From contig JAEWOQ010000116.1 of the NCBI GenBank assembly GCA_023460875.1, forward strand, positions 1 to 10,759: 10,759 bases of DNA, read 5' to 3'. Both the position numbers and the translations under genes were made by a program. The stretch is from Pseudomonadota bacterium. Its GTDB lineage: Bacteria; Myxococcota_A; Polyangia; Polyangiales; Polyangiaceae. This document shows positions 1 to 6,500 of this stretch, in pieces. The notes beneath the pieces are model-generated. The model made no database searches. It worked only from the letters and a program-made list of their open reading frames with translations, and was not told where the DNA came from. Numbering within the stretch: the first letter of the stretch is position 1; each line of letters opens with the position of its first letter.

Positions 1-58
<58 letters not shown>

Positions 59-73
59 CGGCCTCGGGAGCGC

Positions 74-613
74 TCAACCGCGGGCGGAGGCGGGGGAACG
101 CGGCGCGTCGGGACCGAGCTCCCGCGGCCTGTGGCGTTCGATCGTGTCCTGGAGTGCGCGGCGCAGGCCTAGGGCGAACGCCACCTCGGCCGCGATGAAC
201 AGCGGCCCAACGAGCAGCCCCACGAGGTCGTCGAGGAACGCCGGTTTGCGCCCCTCGAACACATGTCCGACGAACTGGATCGCCCAGCCGACGATGAAGC
301 CCCCGAGCCCGACGGCGAGCCAGAGGGCGGTGCTCGCCGCGGCGAGCGCGGTTCCGAGCGCTGTCGCGCCCCCGAACACCGCGGTCATCACGAGCCCGAA
401 GCGCGCGTCGAGGCGCAGGTAGAACGCCGCCGAGCCGAGGGCGATGAGCACCGTGAGCGAGAGGGGGATGCCCGCGACGATCCAGACAGGGCGCGACAGG
501 AGAGTCGCGATGCCGATCACGATCAACGGGATACCCACGAAGTGCGTGGCGACGTTGCGGCGGTCGCGGTGGTAGGCGGCGTACTGACTGAGGTGTCGTT
601 CGAGGGAAGTCAT
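74..613 (-). CDS. Mpo1-like (DUF962 / YGL010w family) membrane protein
   Basis: This 179-residue protein matches the Mpo1/DUF962 family, whose yeast member is an Fe(II)-dependent dioxygenase acting on 2-hydroxy fatty acids in alpha-oxidation. Seen here are the family's N-terminal motif around residues 7-28 (H7, YHRDRRN with H15, then THFVGIPL with H24) and the second motif QFVGHVFEGRKPA at 113-125 (H117, E120). Four or five hydrophobic segments at roughly 25-45, 47-66, 72-93, 97-117 and 131-150 make it a small multi-pass membrane protein. The start at 613 is chosen because the family motif begins right after it and an AGGGAG ribosome site lies nine bases upstream; the frame stays open for 25 more codons to 688, but that extension is not family-like. 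Bacterial substrates are not established, so the enzymatic role is by analogy. Confidence 0.85.
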   Translation of the reverse strand: MTSLERHLSQYAAYHRDRRNVATHFVGIPLIVIGIATLLSRPVWIVAGIPLSLTVLIALGSAAFYLRLDARFGLVMTAVFGGATALGTALAAASTALWLAVGLGGFIVGWAIQFVGHVFEGRKPAFLDDLVGLLVGPLFIAAEVAFALGLRRALQDTIERHRPRELGPDAPRSPASARG

Positions 614-726
614 CGCGGAGCGCTCCCTCGAAGGGTGCGGGATGAAGGGCGCGAGGTCGAGGAGCAGAGGCCAGCCATGCCGCCCCAATCCTCGCCCCGC
701 GCTCGAGTCAAGCTAGCTCGGGGTCG

Positions 727-749
727 TCGCTCGAGGTGAGCTCGAGCGA
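727..749 (-). terminator. Stem-loop directly after the PHAX-domain gene
   Basis: Bases 727-735 pair perfectly with 741-749 (9 bp) around a five-base loop. On the minus strand the stem begins one base after the stop codon at 751-753. No T tract follows, so a factor-independent terminator is only possible, not shown. It sits in the 137-bp gap before the Mpo1-like gene, and could attenuate read-through between the two or protect the 3' end of the upstream mRNA. Confidence 0.4.
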
Positions 750-750
750 G

Positions 751-1947
751 TCAGCGGCGTCGACTCCGCGTGCCTCCGAGCAACCTCTCGGCTAGCAGGC
801 GTCGCTCTTCCGGGCTCAGCTTCGAGAGCTCCTGCTCGACGGTCTTTTGAATGGCTTCGCCCAGGGGATCCACCGCCGCTCCGCGCCCCTTCCGCGCGGT
901 GCTCGAGGCTCGCGCGGTCGCTGCGGGTCGGTTCGATTTCGGCATCGCCTTCGCCTTCGCCTTCGCCGCTGGCTGGGCCTTTGCTGCTGGCTGGGGCCGA
1001 GGCGTACGAGCCGAGGTCTCGCGGGGCTTGCTCGACGCTTTGGGCGTGGGCTGGGGGGCGGCGGCCTTCTTCGGCGTCGCCTTGGCGTTCGCGAGGGGCT
1101 TGGTCACTCGGGCCAGGGAGGAGGCCGCGGTTTTCCCGTTCTTGGCGTCGAGGGCGGTCGTCGCCGTCCGTCGCGTCTTCGGGGGCGCGGGGACCTCGAT
1201 GCCGTCCGTGGTGCTCGGGGGCTGGGTCGTGAGCTCTGCTGTACGCTCTGTCGTACGCTGTGCCGTAAGCTGGGGTGTGGTCGCGTCCCCGCGTAGTCGT
1301 GACGCGACGACGGTGCGCCGCCGCGTGGGACGGGCGGCGGTCGTCGACGCTCCCGCCCCCGAGGGAGACTCCTTGGATGGCTCGCTCGACGTCGCCGACG
1401 GATCCGATGTCGCTGGTGAGGGGGGCGAGGCCCCAGCCGCGAGCGCTGAATCTGCCGCTGAATTCGCTACTGGGTCCGTCTGGGGCACGACAGGGTCTGG
1501 CGAGCGCGGAGCGCGTCGCACGTACTCGACCTCGACCGTGCGGGGGCGTCCGCCGCCGCGGGGAGCTGGTGGCGGCGGCTTCAGGGGCTTCTGCACCGGA
1601 ATCGGAATGATCGGCGAGGCGTTCGTCGGATCGTCCTGAGCGGCCGGCGTCACGGGGGGAGCGAAGATCCGAAAGCGCACGGGCCGTGGCAGCTTCTGGC
1701 GGGCCAGGTGGAAGAAGACCCCGCCGGGGGTGCGGCGGCGTGAGCCGTCGGGCAGAAACAAACCACCGGCGGCCTCGATGCGCTCGACCTCGTGGAGCAA
1801 AGCCAACGTCTCTTCGCGACCCAGGACCTTCGTGACCTTCGCGATCTGCGAGCGTGGGAGCTCCTCCGTCTCCGCGAGGGAGTCGGCGATGAAATCTGCC
1901 ACGTCTTCCGGGAGGGTTTCGTCCGCTCTCGACAGCTTGGGGAACAT
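751..1947 (-). CDS. PHAX-type RNA-binding domain protein with long disordered basic tail
   Basis: This is a 398-residue protein. Residues about 14-85 match the RNA-binding domain of eukaryotic PHAX, the phosphorylated adaptor for snRNA export (Pfam RNA_GG_bind). Seen directly are the helical part with KVTKVLGREETLALLHEVERIEAAGG (38-62) and the hallmark DGSRRRTPGGVFFHL (67-81). In PHAX this fold binds single-stranded RNA, so RNA binding is a good prediction here, but the RNA target and role are unknown. Residues about 100-345 are low complexity, rich in Pro, Ala, Ser, Thr, Lys and Arg, with a five-unit four-residue repeat at 224-243 and an Ala-Lys stretch near 320-340 resembling histone H1-like or nucleic-acid-binding tails. 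A charged helical end (about 360-398) follows, finishing in Arg residues. The start at 1947 has a GAGG site seven bases upstream and sits just before the domain; an upstream in-frame ATG at 2022 would add 25 unlike residues. No signal peptide or membrane segment is visible, so it is cytosolic. Confidence 0.85.
   Translation of the reverse strand: MFPKLSRADETLPEDVADFIADSLAETEELPRSQIAKVTKVLGREETLALLHEVERIEAAGGLFLPDGSRRRTPGGVFFHLARQKLPRPVRFRIFAPPVTPAAQDDPTNASPIIPIPVQKPLKPPPPAPRGGGRPRTVEVEYVRRAPRSPDPVVPQTDPVANSAADSALAAGASPPSPATSDPSATSSEPSKESPSGAGASTTAARPTRRRTVVASRLRGDATTPQLTAQRTTERTAELTTQPPSTTDGIEVPAPPKTRRTATTALDAKNGKTAASSLARVTKPLANAKATPKKAAAPQPTPKASSKPRETSARTPRPQPAAKAQPAAKAKAKAMPKSNRPAATARASSTARKGRGAAVDPLGEAIQKTVEQELSKLSPEERRLLAERLLGGTRSRRR
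946..967. repeat. Hexamer microsatellite in the PHAX-domain gene tail
   Basis: The hexamer CGCCTT is repeated three times and followed by CGCC. On the coding (minus) strand it gives the alternating Ala-Lys stretch of the basic tail. The six-base period keeps the frame on gain or loss of a unit, so length variation between strains is plausible. Confidence 0.7.
1219..1278. repeat. Five 12-base tandem units encoding a T-x-Q/E-x peptide repeat
   Basis: Read on the minus strand, five consecutive 12-base units encode TPQL, TAQR, TTER, TAEL and TTQP (residues 224-243 of the PHAX-domain protein). The units have diverged at the DNA level but keep Thr first and Gln or Glu third. The tract looks like a local in-frame expansion within the disordered linker. 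Confidence 0.65.
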
Positions 1948-1975
1948 CAACTTTCCTCGGTCCGCCCCTGAGGGG

Positions 1976-2004
1976 TCTATACCACGACTCTCCTCGCGAG
2001 GAGA
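1976..2004 (-). promoter_or_regulatory. Possible extended -10 promoter with an upstream 16-bp palindrome
   Basis: On the minus strand, TATAGA at 1981-1976 is preceded by TGG, which fits an extended -10 (TGnTATAnT-like) element. A start about seven bases downstream would give a leader of about 20 bases before the ATG at 1947. No clear -35 hexamer is present. Instead a perfect 16-bp palindrome, TCTCCTCGCGAGGAGA (1989-2004), occupies the spacer and -35 position and looks like a dimer operator. Function is inferred from position and symmetry only. Confidence 0.35.
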
Positions 2005-2323
2005 CCCGTTGTGCAGCAGCAACCTCGTGTACCGCCGCGGCCCCGCCGCCTGCGGTCACGTCAGCCCCGGGGGCGAGCTCCGCGCGAGCCGCGCACCGGA
2101 TGTGTGCGAGCGCGCAGCGTGTCGCTGCGCCGCAGACCTAGTCTGCTACGGGGGAGTGCGCCAGTCGAAATGGGCGAAAACGGCCTCGATGCTTCAGCCG
2201 TCCGCGCGAGATCCGAGCGTGCGGGGAGGAGCCCACGCTCTCCGTCGGTGTAGGCTTGGCGCCACGTGCCGAGAGCACCGATCGGAGTGCGCCCTCGCTG
2301 CGCGCTCGCTCATTGTTGATTTC

Positions 2324-2344
2324 GGGGCGACCCAGGGGCGACCC
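2324..2344. repeat. Two 10-bp direct repeats upstream of ddh
   Basis: GGGGCGACCC occurs at 2324-2333 and again at 2335-2344, one base apart, an 11-bp period of about one helical turn. The second copy ends 18 bases before the ddh start codon. It could be a tandem operator or lie in the mRNA leader. It may also be chance in GC-rich DNA. Confidence 0.5.
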
Positions 2345-2362
2345 TCGCAACGGACTAGAAGC

Positions 2363-3370
2363 ATGAACCAACCCGCACCGACCCCTGCTCCTTCCATTCG
2401 CATCGGCATCGCCGGTTACGGCAACCTCGGACGCGGCGTCCTCGCCGCCCTCCGGCAGAGCTCCGACATGCGCCCCGTGGCGGTCTTCACCCGCCGCGAC
2501 CCCGCCGCGGTCCGCCTCGAGGAGCCGGACCTTCCCCTCGTCGCGCTCGACGAGGTCGCGAGCTGGCGGGACCGGATCGACGTCATGGTCCTATGCGGCG
2601 GCTCCGCCAAGGATCTCCCCGAGCAGGGCCCCGCCCTGGCCGCTCTGTTCAACACCGTGGACAGCTTCGACACGCACGCGAAGATCCCCGCCTACTTCGA
2701 GGCCGTCGATGCCGCCGCGCGCCGCGCGGGCACGTTGAGCGTGATCTCCGTGGGCTGGGATCCCGGCATGTTCTCCCTCAACCGCCTCTACGGGGAAGCC
2801 CTGCTGCCGGAAGGTGACACCTACACCTTCTGGGGACGCGGCCTCAGCCAAGGGCACTCCGACGCTGTCCGACGCGTCCCCGGGGTGAAGGCCGGCGTGC
2901 AGTATACTATCCCGAACGAAGCAGCCATCGCCCGCGTCCGCGCGGGAGAACGTCCGCAGCTGACGACGCGCGAGAAGCATGAGCGACAATGCTATGTGGT
3001 CCTACAGCCCGGCGCCGACGCTGCGGCCGTTGAACAGGCCATCGTGAGCATGCCGGCCTACTTCGCCGACTACGACACCACTGTGCATTTCATTTCGCAG
3101 GAGGCCCTCGACCGCGACCACTCGGGAATGCCGCACGGCGGCTTCGTGCTGCGCAGCGGCGTCACCGGATCCGGCACGCCGCAGGTGAACGAGTACGCGC
3201 TCAAGCTGGGCAGCAACCCCGAGTTCACCTCCAGCGTGGTCGTGGCCTATGCGCGCGCCGCGTACCGGCTCCACCGCGACGGCCAGACGGGCGCGCGCAC
3301 GGTGTTCGACATCGCCCCCGGCCTGCTGTCCCCCAAGTCTCCCGCGGACCTACGACGCGAGCTGCTCTAG
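2363..3370 (+). CDS. ddh: meso-diaminopimelate D-dehydrogenase (EC 1.4.1.16)
   Basis: This 335-residue cytosolic enzyme makes meso-2,6-diaminopimelate from tetrahydrodipicolinate, ammonia and NADPH in one step, for lysine and peptidoglycan; the reaction is reversible. It aligns along its length with Corynebacterium glutamicum Ddh as I remember that sequence. Seen directly are the Rossmann loop GYGNLG (18-23), CGGSAKDLPEQGP (78-90), SVGWDPGMFSLNR (129-141), WGRGLSQGHSDAVRR (157-171), HERQCYV (206-212), GMPHGG (255-260) and a C-terminal APGLLSP (318-324). The ATG at 2363 puts the Rossmann strand about 11 residues in. Its N-terminus is a few residues longer than the Corynebacterium enzyme. The ribosome site is weak (GAAG). 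It seems to stand alone, with a stem-loop at once after its stop. In-frame sequence upstream of the ATG has no family resemblance. Confidence 0.95.
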   Translation: MNQPAPTPAPSIRIGIAGYGNLGRGVLAALRQSSDMRPVAVFTRRDPAAVRLEEPDLPLVALDEVASWRDRIDVMVLCGGSAKDLPEQGPALAALFNTVDSFDTHAKIPAYFEAVDAAARRAGTLSVISVGWDPGMFSLNRLYGEALLPEGDTYTFWGRGLSQGHSDAVRRVPGVKAGVQYTIPNEAAIARVRAGERPQLTTREKHERQCYVVLQPGADAAAVEQAIVSMPAYFADYDTTVHFISQEALDRDHSGMPHGGFVLRSGVTGSGTPQVNEYALKLGSNPEFTSSVVVAYARAAYRLHRDGQTGARTVFDIAPGLLSPKSPADLRRELL

Positions 3371-3409
3371 CGCGACGAACGGTTTGTCGACGGCAGGCCG
3401 TTCGTCGCG
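3371..3409 (+). terminator. 12-bp stem-loop immediately after ddh
   Basis: Bases 3371-3382 pair perfectly with 3398-3409 around a 15-base loop, beginning at the base after the ddh stop codon. The position suggests a transcript end or 3' stabiliser for ddh, and separation from the downstream kinase gene. No T tract follows on either strand, so intrinsic termination is not proven. Confidence 0.5.
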
Positions 3410-3535
3410 ACCAGGAAACAACCAGAGCACCCGGCCTCTCCCAGCCTCTCCTGGCCAGTGGCTCTCCTGGGAGTCGACGGCTAGGCTTTGTGTGCGAGCG
3501 AGGTAGGCGGCTAGAGGCGGCGCGGCGGGGTCTGG

Positions 3536-6500
3536 TTGGCTCACGAGGAGCAGACATTTCGGGTGGATCACCTTCGTTACACCGTCAAGGAACAGCTCCT
3601 GCGACGACAGGACACGGTCGTCTACCGAGCCGTCGATGACGACGGGCGACCAGTCCTCCTCAGGGTGCTCGGCTCCCAACGAGGGCACCGGGGCGCCTCG
3701 CACCTGAGGCGCGAGCTCGAGATCGCACGGACACTCGAGTCCGACGCGATCTTGCGCCCCCTCGCGCTCACGACTTGGGAGGGCCTGCCGGCCCTGGTCT
3801 GCGAAGATGGGGGCGGGGTCCCGCTCGAGCACCTGATCGGCGCGCCCCTGGAGGTCGGGCGCTTCCTCGAGCTCGCGACGCCCATCGTCGCCGCCGTCGC
3901 CGCGTTGCACCGGGGAGGGGCGGTCCACAAGGACCTCAAGCCCGAGAACGTCTACGTTCATCCCCAGACTGGCGACGTCGAGTTGACGGGGCTCGGCCTC
4001 GCCTCCCGGCTGCCGCGCGAGCTGACGACGGTACGACCACCGTCGCTCATCGAAGGCTCGCTCCCTTACCTGTCTCCGGAGCAGACGGGACACCTGGCGC
4101 GCGCCATCGACGAGCGCAGCGACCTGTACTCGCTCGGTGTGATCTTCCATCAGCTGCTCACCGGACGCTTCCCGTTCGAGGCCTCGGACGCGCTCGAGTG
4201 GATCTACTGTCACGTAGCGCGTGCGCCGCGCTCGCTGCGCGACGTCGTGCCGGGCCTCCCGGCGCCGTTGGTCGAAATGGTAGACAAGCTCCTAGCCAAG
4301 ATGCCCGAGGACCGTTACCAAACGGCGCGCGGCCTGTTGCACGATCTGGAGCGTTGCTCCGCCGCGTGGCGCCGTGATGGTGTCATCGCGCCCTTCGTGC
4401 TCGGGCAGCGGGATGTGGCGGACGAGCTGCGGATGCCGGACAGGCTCTACGGCCGCGAACGCGAGATCGCCGCCTTGGGGGGCGCCTTCGAGCGCGTGGT
4501 GTCGACGGGCGCCGCCGAGCTGGTCCTCGTGACGGGCCCTCCTGGCGTCGGCAAATCGGCCCTCGTCTCCGAGCTGCGACAGCCCGTGCTCCGGCAGCGC
4601 GCGCTGTTTCTCTCGGGCAAGTTCGACCAGCACGCGCGCAACATCCCCTACGCGACGTTGGTCCAGGCATTCACGCCGGTCGTCCTCGAGCTCTCAGCCG
4701 AGGGAGAGGAGCGCCGCCGCGCCTGGAAGGAGGACCTCGAACGGGCCCTCCGCACGGACGCGCGGCTCATCGTCGACATGATCCCGCAGCTCCGGCTGCT
4801 CCTCGGGGAGCCACCGCCGCTGGTAGAGGTGCCGTTGCTCGGAGCCGAGCAGCGTTTTCGTCGGGTGTTCCTCTCCTTCCTCGGGGTGTTCGCGCGCCCC
4901 GAGCACCCGTTGGTGCTGTTCCTCGACGATCTGCAGTGGGCCGACACGGCCAGCCTACGCCTCCTCGAGGAGATCGCAGATGACACCGACACCCACCACC
5001 TCCTCCTCATCGGCGCCTACCGCGACAGGGAGGTGGACCAGCTGCATCCCCTCACCCAAGTGCTCGAGCGCCTCAGCGGGGTACGGATCGAGGAGGTGGC
5101 GCTCGCGCCTCTCACGACGGAGGACGCGCTCGCCCTCGTCGCTGACACGCTGCGCTCCGACCGCGAGCGCGCTCGGCCGTTCGCCGAGATCGTGTGCACC
5201 AAGACGGGAGGCAACCCGTTCTTCGTGCTCCAGTTCCTGAGCCTGCTCCACCGAGAACGTTTGGTCTGGCTCGACGAGCGCAGCTTGACCTGGCAGTGGG
5301 ACATCGCCGGCATCGAGGCGCGCGGCTACACGGACAACGTCATCGACTTCATGCTGCAGCGGCTGACGAGCCTGCCGGCTGCGACCCAGAGCGCGCTGCA
5401 GGTCGCGGCGTGTATCGGGCACGAGTGCGAGCTCTCGATCCTGGCGCTCGTGTACGGCAAGTCCGAGGAGGAGGCCTGTCAGGACCTGCGCGAGGCCTTC
5501 GAGAACGGTCTCGCCTTGCAGACGCGCGGGCGGTTCGCCTTCGCACACGACCGCGTCGAGCAGGCGGCGTACGCCTTGATCGAGCCCGAGCGCCGGGCGC
5601 GGCTACACCTCCAGATCGGAGAGTCGTTGCTGGAGCACACGCCGGGCGACATCATGGCCGAGCGGCTCTTCGAGATAGTGAGCCAGCTCGATCTCGGGCT
5701 CTCCTGCGTTGTCGACGAGGTTCAGCGGCTGCGTATCGCCGAGCTCAACCTGCGAGCTGGACGCAACGCGAAGTCGGCGAGCGCGTACGAGCTGGGTGCG
5801 CGCTATCTCGCGGTCGCCCAGGAGCTCCTCCCTGCTGCCGCCTGGGAGGATCACTACGAGTTGACCTACGGAGTCTACCTCGAGCGTAGTCGCTGCGCGG
5901 TCTTGAGCCATCAGCTAGACGTCGCCCACCGGCTCCTCCCCGAGCTCCAGCAGCACGCGCGGACGGTCGCGGCGCAGCTCGAGGTCGCCGCGCTCCAGAT
6001 CGATCTCGCCGTCGTGCAGATGGTGGCCGTAGAGGAGAGCTTGGAGATCGCGCTCGCTGCTTGCAGGAAGTGGCTGGGCGTCGACCTGCCGCTCCGCCCG
6101 AGCGAGGCGGAGATGCGACGAGCCGTCGAGGTGGTCCTCCGCGAGCTGGGAGACCGCTCGGCGGACGACGTCGCGCGCATGCCAGAGATGACCGATCCCG
6201 CGGCGAAGGGGAGCGTCGAGGTGCTCTCGAAGTCCCTGCCCGCCGCTTACTCCTTCAGCCTCGACCTCCACGATCTGATGGCCGCGACGATCGTCGAGGT
6301 GAGCCTGCGCCATGGCAACGGGGAGTCGTCGCCGCACGGCTACTCGACGTTCGGCGGAGCCTTGGGGAGGATGCTCGAACGCTGGGATCTGGCGTCTCGG
6401 TTCGGAGAGATCGCGGCCGCCGTCGCCGAGCGACATGGGCCGCGGCCCTCCTTGGGCCGCGGCAGCTCCTACTTCGCGAACGGCGTGTTCATCGAGGGGT

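Larger units (their letters stand above)
1948..2362. other. Divergent intergenic control region
   Basis: This 415-bp stretch separates two divergent genes, the PHAX-domain gene (leftward) and ddh (rightward), so it must hold both promoters. Only Arg/Pro-rich frames without family resemblance cross it. I can point to an extended -10-like element and a 16-bp palindrome near the leftward gene, and an 11-bp-period direct repeat just before ddh. No convincing rightward -35/-10 pair was found, and no riboswitch such as a lysine riboswitch is recognisable. Confidence 0.7.

Noticed and set aside
683..711. TTGACT at 711-706 (minus strand) as a -35 box for the Mpo1-like gene
   Set aside because: The -10 position at 17-base spacing reads TTGGGG, so there is no acceptable partner.
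851..1639. Open frame of 262 codons on the plus strand opposite the PHAX-domain gene
   Set aside because: It is antisense to a gene with a recognised domain, is low complexity, and mirrors the Ala/Lys repeats of the real gene.
713..2059. 448-codon minus-strand frame overlapping the PHAX-domain gene
   Set aside because: It is Arg/Gly/Pro-rich without family resemblance; the other minus frame carries the PHAX motif and a good ribosome site.
2011..2253. 80-codon plus-strand frame in the divergent control region
   Set aside because: It is almost entirely Arg, Pro and Ser, with no ribosome site and no resemblance to a protein family.
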